64,000 nucleotides of DNA from Aminipila sp963524205 (GCA_963524205.1 CAURED010000005.1:1-64000); one strand, 5' to 3'; numbered from the stretch's first letter, positions 50,094 through 59,869 are shown. The notes: generated from the letters alone by a model not told the origin. Translations and numbers: made by a program.

Positions 50094-50832
50094 ATTTGAA
50101 GATATGGCAGACGAAGAATTAGAAGAAGCTGCAGAAGAATTAAAAACGATAGAATCTGAAATACAAAATTTAGAAGAACAAAATAGTCCTTTTTCCGTAC
50201 CAAAAGAATTGGATCAGAAAATACTGAAAATGATCAGAGAATTTGAAAGCATAGAACTAAAAACCAGTAAAAAGAAGAAAAAAAATAAATATTTTAGAAT
50301 TGCAGTTATCCTTATACTTTGCATAGGTATCGGTATGACAGTTGTTACAATGAATGTAGATGCTTTCCGCATAAAGATTTTTGATTTTTTAGTAGAAGAT
50401 CATGGAGAATACATAGATGTTAATGTAGTTGAAAAAGGTGAGCTGAGTCCTGAAACAAAAGCAGAATTTCCAAAAGAATGGGAAAATGTATTTTATCCAA
50501 TGGCACTGCCAGAAGACTTTAAATTAGTAGATGTTAATGGATATGGTGATATAAAAAGTATGACTTTCATTATAAATGAAAAAGAAGAGTTATATGCAAC
50601 GTTTCAATATTATTTAATTGGAAAAGCAAATACAGCTATCAATAGTGAAAATTGTGAGGTAGGAAAAACTAAGGTTAATGGAAAAGAAGCAATATATTCT
50701 TTTAAAAAAGATGAGTGTATTATTTTAATGTGGACTGATAGTGGATATGAATTTTGTATAACGATAGATAAAGCAACTGTAAAAGAAGCAGTAAAGATAG
50801 CTGAAAGCGTAGCTTATGTAAAATTAAAATAA
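50083..50832 (+). CDS. DUF4367 membrane protein, probable anti-sigma factor, 249 aa
   Basis: An acidic cytoplasmic N-terminal part (about residues 1-70, EDMADEELEEAAEELKTIES in part), a basic stretch KKKKKNKY, one transmembrane helix (about 72-92, FRIAVILILCIGIGMTVVTM) and an extracellular DUF4367 domain (about 130-249, with YPMALPEDFKLVDVNGYG; SKKDE-like region and CITIDKATVKEAVKIAES). Anti-sigma factors of spore-formers often have this layout. The ATG at 50083 has GGGGGG upstream and overlaps the sigma gene by 11 bases. Binding to that sigma factor is inferred. Confidence 0.8.
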   Translation: MNFKFEDMADEELEEAAEELKTIESEIQNLEEQNSPFSVPKELDQKILKMIREFESIELKTSKKKKKNKYFRIAVILILCIGIGMTVVTMNVDAFRIKIFDFLVEDHGEYIDVNVVEKGELSPETKAEFPKEWENVFYPMALPEDFKLVDVNGYGDIKSMTFIINEKEELYATFQYYLIGKANTAINSENCEVGKTKVNGKEAIYSFKKDECIILMWTDSGYEFCITIDKATVKEAVKIAESVAYVKLK

Positions 50833-50878
50833 CCTTTAGCACATAAAAATAATAAAAAAATACATAAGGAGAATAAAC

Positions 50879-51481
50879 ATGCGGAGATTATTGATTTTAA
50901 TAGGTTTAATTGTACTAGTTTTTTCTCTTAATGGCTGTGGTAATGAAGTAAACAGTAACAAAAAAATTAGTGACAAAGAATTTATGCCTTATGAAAAACT
51001 TACCTTAAGCAATAAGGTAAATGATATAAGAAATGGTGAGTGGACTGATACATTAAGGATACAGCTTATGGAAACACAAGACATTAGTGAAATGAACGCG
51101 GATAGATTACTGAAAAATGGAAGATTTGAAGAATATAAATTAGAACTTGCCGGTAGCCAGGAATACGATTGTAAAACATATCCATATAAAATAAGTGCAG
51201 ACATGGTGTTATGGCAGAGTGATGACTATTATGCCATTTGTGAAATTAATAATAAAAAAATACAAAGTTGCGACGAAAATATAGAATTAATTACAGAAGA
51301 ACCTTTGGAAATGTGGACAGATAATTTAGAGGTCTTAAAAATAGTGAAGACAAAGGATGTAATACAATTTGATATAGGTGGAAGAGCTTCTTTTAAAGAA
51401 AAAGAAAATGAAAAATTAGGTCCATTTACAATAGTGTATAGCGTGAATTTTTCGCGGCCAAGTGCTCAAGTTTTATTATAA
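50879..51481 (+). CDS. lipoprotein, 200 aa
   Basis: Signal peptide with lipobox LNGC (residues about 17-20; MRRLLILIGLIVLVFSLNGC), so the protein is lipid-anchored outside the membrane at Cys20. The rest is a beta-rich domain (EFMPYEKLTLSNKVNDIRNGEW in part, a repeated pattern of Lys/Asp/Glu) with no recognised family. ATAAGGAG precedes the ATG. It lies 46 bases after the DUF4367 gene and 17 before a small membrane protein, as part of the same cassette. Possibly a target or sensor of the sigma system; function unknown. Confidence 0.75.
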   Translation: MRRLLILIGLIVLVFSLNGCGNEVNSNKKISDKEFMPYEKLTLSNKVNDIRNGEWTDTLRIQLMETQDISEMNADRLLKNGRFEEYKLELAGSQEYDCKTYPYKISADMVLWQSDDYYAICEINNKKIQSCDENIELITEEPLEMWTDNLEVLKIVKTKDVIQFDIGGRASFKEKENEKLGPFTIVYSVNFSRPSAQVLL

Positions 51482-51498
51482 AAAACAAAGGTAAAAAA

Positions 51499-51996
51499 AT
51501 GAAAAATAATAAATTTAAACTAAATGACTTTATATTGACTATTATATTTCTGGTATTTATAGTTATTTTCTTTAATTTCTTTTATCCATTTTCAAAAGAT
51601 GAAATTTTAAAAAGCAAAAACATTGAAAATATCCCTGAACTAAAGAATCAAAGTTTTGAAGTAAATAAGGTTAATAGCAAATTTTGCAATGGTGGAGCCG
51701 TTCTTAATTATAGTATTTCTATTAGAAATGAAAAAAAAAATTTAATAGTGATATATGAAAAACTCCCAGGATTTAATATGTTTAAAAAAGAAAGTAATTT
51801 TATTACAAATAAAGGCGTAAACACAGCATTTTCAAATTATCTAGGGCGAAGTTATCTAGTTAAAATTAAACATAATCTAATTTATATAAAAGACTGTGGA
51901 TATGAAAAAGATAATATACTCACTCCTATAAATTCTATGATAATAATTTTTATTGGAATAAATGCAGCTTATTTGATTAAAAAAATTAAAACGTGA
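51499..51996 (+). CDS. membrane protein, 165 aa
   Basis: Two hydrophobic segments: residues about 10-27 (DFILTIIFLVFIVIFFNF) and 145-160 (MIIIFIGINAAYLI), with the 110-residue part between them outside. No family recognised. A weak AAAGG site lies before the ATG. Last gene of the cassette behind recF; its role with the upstream lipoprotein is unknown. Confidence 0.65.
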   Translation: MKNNKFKLNDFILTIIFLVFIVIFFNFFYPFSKDEILKSKNIENIPELKNQSFEVNKVNSKFCNGGAVLNYSISIRNEKKNLIVIYEKLPGFNMFKKESNFITNKGVNTAFSNYLGRSYLVKIKHNLIYIKDCGYEKDNILTPINSMIIIFIGINAAYLIKKIKT

Positions 51997-52305
51997 GTAG
52001 TTGAGAATTATCATTTACGTAAAAAAATATTTTAAAATAGACTATAGGGTATAAAATAAACCAGAAAGCCTCAAATTAACGATTTAAGGCTTCTAAAACA
52101 TATTTTCTAAAAAGAAACTCCAAAAACAGAAAAAATATTGTAAGGACGCGAATTTTAGTGTATACTAGATTAGTTATATTATATCTAAAATTTGGTAACA
52201 ATATTTTAACAGAGTAAAAATAGAATTTTAAAAGGCAAGGGAAATGGCATTACTAGAAAATTGGACAAGATAACCACCCATGTCTATAGAACAGGAGAAG
52301 TTAAA
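51997..52305. other. gyrB upstream region
   Basis: Besides the promoter listed separately, an imperfect inverted repeat AGAAAGCCTCAAAT/ATTTAAGGCTTCT at 52063-52094 lies behind the cassette and may terminate it. No gene is seen. Confidence 0.6.
52138..52166 (+). promoter_or_regulatory. gyrB promoter
   Basis: TTGTAA (52138-52143), a 17-base spacer and TATACT (52161-52166), giving a leader of about 135 bases before the gyrB start. Confidence 0.7.
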
Positions 52306-54225
52306 TTGAGTACAGAAGTAAACAATCAACAGTATGACGCTGCCCAGATACAAGTTCTGGAGGGTCTTGAAGCTGTAAGAAAAAGACCGGGAATGTATAT
52401 AGGCAGTACTGGTCCAAGAGGTCTTCATCACCTAGTTTACGAAGTTGTAGACAACAGCGTGGATGAAGCTTTAGCAGGTTTTTGCAAAACTATCAACATT
52501 ACAATAAACGCAGATAACTCCATCACTGTAGAAGATGATGGCAGAGGTATGCCGGTAGATGCACACCCTAAGCTTGGTATTCCTGCAGTTGAAGTTATTC
52601 ATACAGTACTTCATGCTGGCGGTAAATTCGGCGGCGGCGGATACAAAGTATCAGGAGGACTTCACGGAGTAGGCGCTTCTGTAGTTAATGCACTTTCTAC
52701 TGAAATGGATGTAGAAATAAAAAGAAATGGGAAAATCTATAAGCAGACATATAGCAGAGGTAAGACTACTATGCCTCTTACTGTTATAGGTGAGTCAAGA
52801 CATACTGGTTCAAAGACAACCTTCTGGGCTGATCCTGAAATCTTTGAAGATGTAAATTATGATTACGCAACTCTTGAACATAGACTTAGAGAAATGGCTT
52901 TCTTAAATAAAGGAATTAAAATTTCACTTAAGGATGAAAGAGAAGGTCAGAAAAAGGGAGAAGTATTCCATTATGAAGGCGGTATCAAGGAATTTGTAAT
53001 ACATCAGAATAAAAATAAAGAGGCTATTCATGAAGAAGTTATTTACTTTGAGTTAATTAAAAATAACCTTGAAGTTGAAGTAGCTATGCAATATACAGAT
53101 CGTTATAACGAACTAATTCTTTCTTATGCAAATAATATTAACACTACTGAAGGTGGTACTCACATGGTGGGCTTTAAGTCTGCACTTACCAGAGTAATCA
53201 ATGACTATGCAAAGAAGAATAAGCTTATAAAAGAAAATGATGATTCTCTTGCAGGTGAAGATGTCAGAGAAGGGCTTACTGCTATTATTTCCGTAAAGCT
53301 TACTGATCCTCAGTTTGAAGGTCAGACAAAGACAAAGCTTGGTAACAGTGAGATGAGAGGTTTCGTTGAAACTTCAACAAACGAAAATTTAACTGCATTT
53401 TTAGAAGAGCATCCTAATGAAGCAAGAATTATCATTGATAAATGTCTTCGTGCCGCTCGTGCAAGAGAAGCAGCAAGAAAAGCAAGGGATTTAACTAGAA
53501 GAAAAGGTGTACTTGATGGTATATCACTTCCTGGTAAGCTTGCTGACTGTTCCGAAAAAGATCCTGCACTTTCAGAAATATTCTTAGTCGAAGGAGATTC
53601 TGCGGGTGGTAGTGCTAAGCAGGGCAGAGATAGAAAAAGACAGGCAATTTTACCACTTCGTGGTAAGATTCTAAACGTTGAAAAAGCAAGACTTGATAAA
53701 ATATTAAATTCAGAAGAAATTAAAAATATGATTACAGCATTTGGCTGTGGTATTGGAGTTGACTTTAATTTAGAAAAGCTTAGATATCACAAAATCATTA
53801 TAATGACCGATGCCGACGTTGATGGCGCTCACATCAGAACATTATTATTAACGTTCTTCTACAGATATATGACACCGCTTATTGAAAACGGTTATGTTTA
53901 TGCGGCGCAGCCGCCACTTTTCCAGACAAAAAAGGGCAAGGAAGTATATTACACTTATGGAGAAAAAGAACAGGAAAAACTTATGAGTGAAATTGCAGAC
54001 AAGCCTGGAAAAGCAGATATTCAAAGATATAAGGGTCTTGGAGAAATGGACTTTAATCAGCTTTGGGAAACAACTATGGATTTTAATCACAGAACTTTAG
54101 TGCAGATAACCCTTGAAGACGTTACTGCAGCAGACGAAATTTTTACAACTCTAATGGGAGATAAAGTTCCGCCAAGGCGAAAGTTTATAGAAGATAATGC
54201 AAGATATGCAAATGTAGATATTTAA
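52306..54225 (+). CDS. gyrB: DNA gyrase subunit B
   Basis: A 639-residue GyrB: GHKL ATPase domain (EGLEAVRKRPGMYIGST in part; VDNSVDEALAG; EDDGRGMPVD; GGLHGVGASVVNAL), transducer, and TOPRIM domain (FLVEGDSAGGSAKQGRDRK in part; DADVDGAHIRTLLLTF), ending with the GyrA-binding region. It drives ATP-dependent negative supercoiling. I chose the TTG at 52306, which has CAGGAGA 7 bases upstream and gives the usual N-terminus; an upstream TTG at 52261 has no site and would add 15 residues. Confidence 0.96.
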   Translation: MSTEVNNQQYDAAQIQVLEGLEAVRKRPGMYIGSTGPRGLHHLVYEVVDNSVDEALAGFCKTINITINADNSITVEDDGRGMPVDAHPKLGIPAVEVIHTVLHAGGKFGGGGYKVSGGLHGVGASVVNALSTEMDVEIKRNGKIYKQTYSRGKTTMPLTVIGESRHTGSKTTFWADPEIFEDVNYDYATLEHRLREMAFLNKGIKISLKDEREGQKKGEVFHYEGGIKEFVIHQNKNKEAIHEEVIYFELIKNNLEVEVAMQYTDRYNELILSYANNINTTEGGTHMVGFKSALTRVINDYAKKNKLIKENDDSLAGEDVREGLTAIISVKLTDPQFEGQTKTKLGNSEMRGFVETSTNENLTAFLEEHPNEARIIIDKCLRAARAREAARKARDLTRRKGVLDGISLPGKLADCSEKDPALSEIFLVEGDSAGGSAKQGRDRKRQAILPLRGKILNVEKARLDKILNSEEIKNMITAFGCGIGVDFNLEKLRYHKIIIMTDADVDGAHIRTLLLTFFYRYMTPLIENGYVYAAQPPLFQTKKGKEVYYTYGEKEQEKLMSEIADKPGKADIQRYKGLGEMDFNQLWETTMDFNHRTLVQITLEDVTAADEIFTTLMGDKVPPRRKFIEDNARYANVDI

Positions 54226-54242
54226 GATAGGAGGAAAAAAGC

Positions 54243-56738
54243 ATGACTATGAATTTATTAGAAGATTCAAAGCTGATACAGCATGAGATTCATGACGAAA
54301 TGAAAAACTCCTATATAGACTATTCCATGAGCGTTATTGTAGGAAGAGCACTTCCGGATGTTCGTGATGGTCTGAAGCCTGTACACAGAAGAATACTTTA
54401 TGGAATGAGTGAACTGGGAGTGACTCCTGATAAGCCTCATAAGAAATCGGCACGTATCGTCGGTGAAGTAATGGGTAAATATCACCCACATGGTGACAGT
54501 TCAATTTACGATGCCATGGTTAGAATGGCGCAGGATTTTTCAATCAGATATATGCTTGTAGACGGTCACGGTAACTTTGGTTCTGTTGACGGAGATGGCG
54601 CTGCAGCAATGCGTTATACGGAAGCGAGAATGACTCCCTTTGCATTGCAGATGCTTCGTGATATTGATAAAGAAACCGTTAATTTCATGCCTAACTTTGA
54701 TGAAGAAGAGCAGGAACCTGAAGTGCTTCCTGCAAGATTTCCAAATCTGTTAGTAAATGGTTCTAACGGTATTGCGGTTGGTATGGCAACATCTATTCCT
54801 CCTCATAATCTTAGAGAAGTTATTGATGCAGCTGTTTACATGATTGACAATGAGGATGCAGATGTTGAGGATTTAATTAAGATTGTTAAGGCCCCAGATT
54901 TCCCAACAGGTGCAACTATCATGGGCAAGAACAGTGCAAAACAGGCTTATAGAACTGGGCAGGGAAAAGTGCTTGTTCGTGCAACAACTGAATTTGAAGA
55001 AACAAGCAAGGGTAAGCAGCAGATTATTGTAACTGAAATCCCTTATCAGGTAAATAAAGCAAGATTAATTGAAAAAATTGCTGAACTTGTTAAAGACAAA
55101 AAAATTGAAGGAATTTCTGATATCCGTGATGAATCAAACAGACAGGGTATGAGAATTGTTATTGAGCTTAAGAGAGATGCAAATCCTCAGATAACTTTAA
55201 ATCGACTTTTCAAGCATACTCAGCTTCAGGAAAGCTACAGTATGATTATGATTGCACTTGTAGACGGACAACCAAGAACATTAACACTTCACGAGATTTT
55301 AACTGAATATCTAAAGCACCAGAAAGAAGTTGTTACAAGAAGAACTATATTTGATAAGAAAAAAGCAGAGGCAAGAGCCCACATCTTAGAGGGTTTAAGA
55401 ATAGCTCTTGATAATATTGATGAAATCATTAAAATTATTAGATCTAGCTACAATGATGCAAAAGATAAATTAATAGAACGTTTCGGGCTTTCAGAAATTC
55501 AGACGCAGGCAATTCTTGATATGAGGCTTGCCAGATTACAAGGTTTGGAAAGAGAAAAAATTGAGAGCGAATATGAAGAATTAATGAAAAGAATTGCATA
55601 TTACAACCAGTTATTAGCAGATGAAAAGATGTTAATGGGTGTTGTTAAAGACGAACTTCTTGAAATCAAGGATAAGTGGGGAGATGACAGAAAAACAAAG
55701 ATTGTTGCTGACATTTCCGAATTAGACGAAGAAGATTTAATAGAAGAAGAGAATGTTGCAATAACATTAACTCATCTTGGATATTTAAAGAGAGTATCAG
55801 TTGATAATTATAAGACTCAGAAGCGAGGCGGCAAGGGAATAACAGGGTTAACAACCCGAGAAAATGACTTTGTAAAGAATATGATTATGACTTCAACACA
55901 TGATACATTAATGTTCTTTACCAATACTGGTAAGGCTCATAAACTGAAAGCTTATGAAATACCTGAGGCAGGGAGAACTGCAAAAGGTATGCCTGCTGTA
56001 AACTTCTTGAATTTAATGCAGAGAGAAAGAATAACGGCTATTATTCCTATCAAGGAATTTACAGAAGATGAGTTCTTAATTGCTGTTACTAAGCATGGAA
56101 CGATTAAAAAGACTCCTATTTCACAGTTTGATACAAACAGAAAGACTGGGCTCATTGCTATCAGCCTAAAAGACGGCGATGAACTTATTGGAATAAAACA
56201 AACAACAGGTAGAAACAAAGTTATTATCGTAACAAAGCAGGGTAAATGTATCTGCTTCTCTGAAGAAGACGTTAGAAGCATGGGTAGAATTGCCGGTGGT
56301 GTAAGAGCCATTAAACTTGAACCAGATGATGAAGTAGTTTCAATGGAGTTAGTTGAAGCAAATGAAGAGCTTCTTGTTGTTACTAAAAATGGCTATGGTA
56401 AGAGGACACCTGTTGATGACTATAAGATTCAGGTAAGAGGCGGTAAGGGACTTTTAACTTACGACAAGGCTAAGTTTAAGAAGACAGGTGAACTTATCGG
56501 TGCAATGGTTGTAAATGAAGATGATGAAATTATGCTTATTAACTCTGATGGTATTATAATCAGAATTAGAGCGGGTGAAGTTTCAAGACTTGGCAGAGCT
56601 ACTCAGGGTGTTAAAATCATGAGAGTTGACGATGATGCGAATATCATTGCTATGGCAAAAGTTATTAAAGAAGATGATATAGATGAAACTGAAAATGAAA
56701 CTGAAGAATCTTCACAGATTGAAATAAAAACAGAATAA
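54243..56738 (+). CDS. gyrA: DNA gyrase subunit A
   Basis: An 831-residue GyrA: winged-helix domain with the catalytic Tyr in AAMRYTEARM (about residue 122), coiled coil, and C-terminal beta-pinwheel repeats including the GyrA box QRGGKGITG (about 522). In the quinolone region GDSSIYDAM both Ser and Asp are the sensitive-type residues. TAGGAGG precedes the ATG, 17 bases after gyrB, so the two are one operon. The C-terminal tail is acidic (DETENETEESS). Confidence 0.97.
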   Translation: MTMNLLEDSKLIQHEIHDEMKNSYIDYSMSVIVGRALPDVRDGLKPVHRRILYGMSELGVTPDKPHKKSARIVGEVMGKYHPHGDSSIYDAMVRMAQDFSIRYMLVDGHGNFGSVDGDGAAAMRYTEARMTPFALQMLRDIDKETVNFMPNFDEEEQEPEVLPARFPNLLVNGSNGIAVGMATSIPPHNLREVIDAAVYMIDNEDADVEDLIKIVKAPDFPTGATIMGKNSAKQAYRTGQGKVLVRATTEFEETSKGKQQIIVTEIPYQVNKARLIEKIAELVKDKKIEGISDIRDESNRQGMRIVIELKRDANPQITLNRLFKHTQLQESYSMIMIALVDGQPRTLTLHEILTEYLKHQKEVVTRRTIFDKKKAEARAHILEGLRIALDNIDEIIKIIRSSYNDAKDKLIERFGLSEIQTQAILDMRLARLQGLEREKIESEYEELMKRIAYYNQLLADEKMLMGVVKDELLEIKDKWGDDRKTKIVADISELDEEDLIEEENVAITLTHLGYLKRVSVDNYKTQKRGGKGITGLTTRENDFVKNMIMTSTHDTLMFFTNTGKAHKLKAYEIPEAGRTAKGMPAVNFLNLMQRERITAIIPIKEFTEDEFLIAVTKHGTIKKTPISQFDTNRKTGLIAISLKDGDELIGIKQTTGRNKVIIVTKQGKCICFSEEDVRSMGRIAGGVRAIKLEPDDEVVSMELVEANEELLVVTKNGYGKRTPVDDYKIQVRGGKGLLTYDKAKFKKTGELIGAMVVNEDDEIMLINSDGIIIRIRAGEVSRLGRATQGVKIMRVDDDANIIAMAKVIKEDDIDETENETEESSQIEIKTE

Positions 56739-56815
56739 TGGTAAAATGAGGGGAATCGTCATTTATGATGATTCCTACTTCCTATTATGACCGAATCAAG
56801 GAGAAAGTATAAAAA

Positions 56816-57217
56816 ATGGCAGATTGTATTAAATTTACAGTTACGGGAAAACCGGAATATATTAAAGTTGTTAGAATGGGTATTGCTGCACTTGCAAGCA
56901 ATGCTGGTTTTGACGTGGAAGCTGTGGATGACATAAAGCTTGCTGTAGATGAGGCCTGCAAGGCTATTACGTGTCATGGATTCAATGCTTGGACGAATAT
57001 GTATGAGGTGTCTTGTGAACTTCATGAAGATAAAATAGAGATTTTAGTTAAAGATATTGGTAACGGAAGAGACCTGGAAAAAGAATACAGACCATGTAAA
57101 AACTGTCCTCAAGATGGTGATTTGGCAATGATTCTTATAAAAACGCTTATGGATAAAGTTGAAATTAAAAATGCAAGTGATGAACAAAAAAGTATAGTAA
57201 TGGTGAAGAACAAATGA
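56816..57217 (+). CDS. RsbW/SpoIIAB-like anti-sigma kinase, 133 aa
   Basis: A GHKL-type ATPase domain of the anti-sigma serine kinase family: GKPEYIKVVRMGIAALASNAG, N-box region KLAVDEACKAITCHG, G1 VKDIGNGRD, and a final IVMVKN. In RsbW/SpoIIAB the N-box has an Asn after EA(C/V)T; here the matching stretch is EACKAIT with Ala at the Asn position, so Mg-ATP binding may be altered. Its last bases overlap the start of a SigB-like sigma gene (ATGA), which is the likely partner. No RsbV-type antagonist gene is adjacent. AAGGAG precedes the ATG. Confidence 0.82.
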   Translation: MADCIKFTVTGKPEYIKVVRMGIAALASNAGFDVEAVDDIKLAVDEACKAITCHGFNAWTNMYEVSCELHEDKIEILVKDIGNGRDLEKEYRPCKNCPQDGDLAMILIKTLMDKVEIKNASDEQKSIVMVKNK

Positions 57218-57936
57218 TGAACCAACAAGTATTCCTACAGTACAGAAAAAGCAGAAGTGTTGATATAAGAAATCAAATCGTAGAAACTTATCTGTATATG
57301 GTGGAAATTCTCATAAGAAAATATATGAATAAAGGTGTAGACTATGATGATCTTTATCAAGTAGGTGCAATGGCTCTCGTTTCTGCCGTTGACAGATTTG
57401 ATCCTGAGAAGGGATTTGAGTTCTCTAGCTTTGCTACTCCCACAATTTTGGGAGAAATAAAAAAGCATTTCAGGGATAAGGAATGGAGCATGAAAGTTCC
57501 TCGCAGGACAAAGGAGATAAGTCTCAAAATCCCTGCAGCAAAAGAAGAGCTTACAGAAAAGTTTGGGAGAACACCTACTGTTGATGAATTAGCAAAGCAT
57601 CTTAATTTATCAAATGAAGAAGTTATTGAAGCAGTAGAAAGCGGAAAAGCTTACGCTACATACTCGTTAAATCAGGCGGCTGATTCTGACGAGATTATAA
57701 CCTTTGATAAGTTTGCGTCTATTGAAGAAAAGGGATATAGGAGTATAGAAGATTTTCAAGTTATAAAAACAGTATTTAAAACTCTTAATGACAAAGAGAA
57801 AATGGTTTTTAAACTTCGCTACTTAGGAAATAAAACCCAGGCAGAAATAGCAGACGCTTTAGGCGTATCACAGATGACTATATCAAGAGCAGAAAAAAAT
57901 ATAAGAAAAAAGTTTCACGAGGAATTAAATCGTTAA
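57214..57936 (+). CDS. SigB/SigF/SigG-type sigma factor, 240 aa
   Basis: A group 3 sigma-70 factor: region 2 (DYDDLYQVGAMALVSAVDRFDP in part; FSSFATPTILGEIKKHFRD), region 3 (EKFGRTPTVDELAKHLN) and region 4 (MVFKLRYLGNKTQAEIADALGVSQMTISRAE in part). The RDKEWSMKVPRRTKE segment is typical of the SigB/F/G group. It is translationally coupled to an RsbW-like anti-sigma gene, so it probably controls a general stress or envelope regulon, as SigB does in other Clostridia. Sporulation sigma F or G are less likely because spoIIA/spoIIG context is absent. Confidence 0.87.
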   Translation: MMNQQVFLQYRKSRSVDIRNQIVETYLYMVEILIRKYMNKGVDYDDLYQVGAMALVSAVDRFDPEKGFEFSSFATPTILGEIKKHFRDKEWSMKVPRRTKEISLKIPAAKEELTEKFGRTPTVDELAKHLNLSNEEVIEAVESGKAYATYSLNQAADSDEIITFDKFASIEEKGYRSIEDFQVIKTVFKTLNDKEKMVFKLRYLGNKTQAEIADALGVSQMTISRAEKNIRKKFHEELNR

Positions 57937-57951
57937 ACGGAGGAAAAATAG

Positions 57952-58938
57952 ATGAAACGAGTTTTTTCAGGCGTACAGCCTACAGGTAATATACACATTG
58001 GAAATTATTTAGGAGCATTAAGGCAGTTTGTTGAACTACAAAATGATAATGACTGTATTTACTGCATAGTAGATATGCACTCAATAACTGTGCCGCAGGA
58101 TCCAAAAGAACTTAGAAAACACACACTTGATGTGGCTGCTTTGTATATGGCAATAGGGGTTGATCCAAAGAGAGCTACTGTCTTTGTTCAGTCTGATGTT
58201 CCTGGACATGCCGAATTATCATGGGTATTAACCTGCAATTCATACACAGGTGAACTTTCCAGAATGACTCAGTTTAAAGATAAGAGCAAGGGAAAAGAAT
58301 CTGCACCTACAGGGTTATTTACATATCCTGTTTTAATGGCGGCGGATATTCTTTTATATGATACAAATATTGTTCCGGTTGGAAATGATCAGAAACAGCA
58401 TATTGAAATTTGTAGAGATCTTGCAATCAGAGTAAACAATAAGTATGGAGAAACCTTTGTAATTCCTGAAGGAAGATTCCTCAAGGAAGGTGCAAGAATT
58501 ATGGCATTAGATGATCCTACAAATAAGATGAGTAAAAGTGCAGAAAACCCACTTAGCAGGATTTCACTTCTTGATGATGAATCAAAAATTAAAAAAGCAA
58601 TTATGAAATCTACTACAGACTCTGAAGGAATTATTCGTTTTGATATTGAAAACAAGCCCGGTGTAAGTAATTTAATTAATATTTACAGCTCTTTCTCTGG
58701 AATGTCTGTACAAGACATTGAGAAAAAGTATGAAGGCTGCGGATACGGAGATTTTAAAAAAGATTTAGTTCAGGTAGCTTCAGAAGCTCTCAGACCAATA
58801 AGGGAGAGATTTGAAGATATAAGAAATTCTGAAGAACTAATTAAAGCATTAAAAGAAGGCGCAGAAAAAGCAAATGCTATTTCTGAGACAACTATGGCTA
58901 GAGTAAAAGATAGATTTGGACTTGGAATTGGAAAATAA
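57952..58938 (+). CDS. trpS: tryptophan-tRNA ligase
   Basis: A 328-residue class I aminoacyl-tRNA synthetase. The HIGH-type motif is GNIHIGNYLGAL (about residues 13-24) and the KMSKS motif is DPTNKMSKSAENP (about 190-200); GVQPTG opens the protein. It charges tRNA-Trp. CGGAGG precedes the ATG, 15 bases behind the sigma gene. No T-box leader is seen between the two genes. Confidence 0.97.
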   Translation: MKRVFSGVQPTGNIHIGNYLGALRQFVELQNDNDCIYCIVDMHSITVPQDPKELRKHTLDVAALYMAIGVDPKRATVFVQSDVPGHAELSWVLTCNSYTGELSRMTQFKDKSKGKESAPTGLFTYPVLMAADILLYDTNIVPVGNDQKQHIEICRDLAIRVNNKYGETFVIPEGRFLKEGARIMALDDPTNKMSKSAENPLSRISLLDDESKIKKAIMKSTTDSEGIIRFDIENKPGVSNLINIYSSFSGMSVQDIEKKYEGCGYGDFKKDLVQVASEALRPIRERFEDIRNSEELIKALKEGAEKANAISETTMARVKDRFGLGIGK

Positions 58939-58940
58939 GA

Positions 58941-59813
58941 ATGAATATAATAAAAAAAGAAATGAACTGGAAAAGCGTTTTAATTGATTATTCTTTTATA
59001 ACATTAGGGTTATTTTTAGTAGCTACTGGTGTATATTTTTTTAAAATGCCAAACAATTTTTCAACTGGCGGTGTTAGTGGTATTTCTATTCTACTTGCCA
59101 GTGTAGTGCCTATGTCAAAGGCAACTTTAATGGCGTTAATAAATATGTTGCTACTGGTTGTAGGCTTTATATTTTTAGGAACTTCTTTTGGAATAAGAAC
59201 TCTATATGGTTCTGTAGTTTTATCTTTTTTTGTTACATTCTTTGAAAAAATCATTCCTTTGGATGGACCGCTGACTAATGAGCCGTTAATGGAATTGGTT
59301 TTTGCTGTAATACTTCCGGCAGTAGGCTCTGCGATTTTATTTAATTATTCAGCTAGTAGTGGTGGTACGGACATAATCGCTATGATTTTAAAAAAGTACA
59401 CTGCACTGGATATAGGAAAAGCCTTGTTTTGTACAGATGCACTTATAGCCATAACTAGCGGAATCATGTTTGGAGTTACCACAGGTTTATTTTCTGTTCT
59501 GGGGCTTTTATCAAAAGCTGTTGTTGTAGATAACGTAATGGAAGGAATTAACATTTCAAAATGCTTTACGATTATTACGGATAAGCCAAGAGAAATAAGT
59601 GAATTTATACACAACGAATTAAGGAGAGGAGTAACCAGGCATAGTTGTATCGGAACATATGATGAGAAAGAAAGGTTTGTTTTAATGTCTGTAGTTAATC
59701 GTGCACAGGCAAAACAACTTAGAGATTTTATTAATTTAAATGATAAGCATGCTTTTGTTATAATAACTAATTCAAGTAATATATTAGGAAAAGGATTTAG
59801 AACGCCTATGTAA
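58941..59813 (+). CDS. YitT-family membrane protein, 290 aa
   Basis: A YitT/DUF161 protein: five to six hydrophobic helices in residues 15-200 (SFITLGLFLVATGVYFF; FSTGGVSGISILLASVVP; GSAILFNYSASSGGTDIIAM) and a soluble C-terminal DUF2179 domain (REISEFIHNELRRGVTRHSCIG in part; FVIITNSSNILGKGF). The family's function is unknown; transport is often suggested. The ATG lies 2 bases after trpS. AAGAATG precedes it, a weak site. Confidence 0.9.
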   Translation: MNIIKKEMNWKSVLIDYSFITLGLFLVATGVYFFKMPNNFSTGGVSGISILLASVVPMSKATLMALINMLLLVVGFIFLGTSFGIRTLYGSVVLSFFVTFFEKIIPLDGPLTNEPLMELVFAVILPAVGSAILFNYSASSGGTDIIAMILKKYTALDIGKALFCTDALIAITSGIMFGVTTGLFSVLGLLSKAVVVDNVMEGINISKCFTIITDKPREISEFIHNELRRGVTRHSCIGTYDEKERFVLMSVVNRAQAKQLRDFINLNDKHAFVIITNSSNILGKGFRTPM

Positions 59814-59869
59814 GAAAACTATTATGGTATGCAAAAATAGCGGGGAAGCTTGGAATTTTATATTAAACT

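Noticed and set aside
52261..52305. Upstream TTG start for gyrB
   Set aside because: No ribosome binding site; the TTG at 52306 has CAGGAGA at the right distance and gives the usual GyrB length.
56752..56775. Terminator between gyrA and the RsbW-like gene
   Set aside because: GGAATCGTCAT/ATGATGATTCC forms a stem but has no U-tract, so termination there is not supported.
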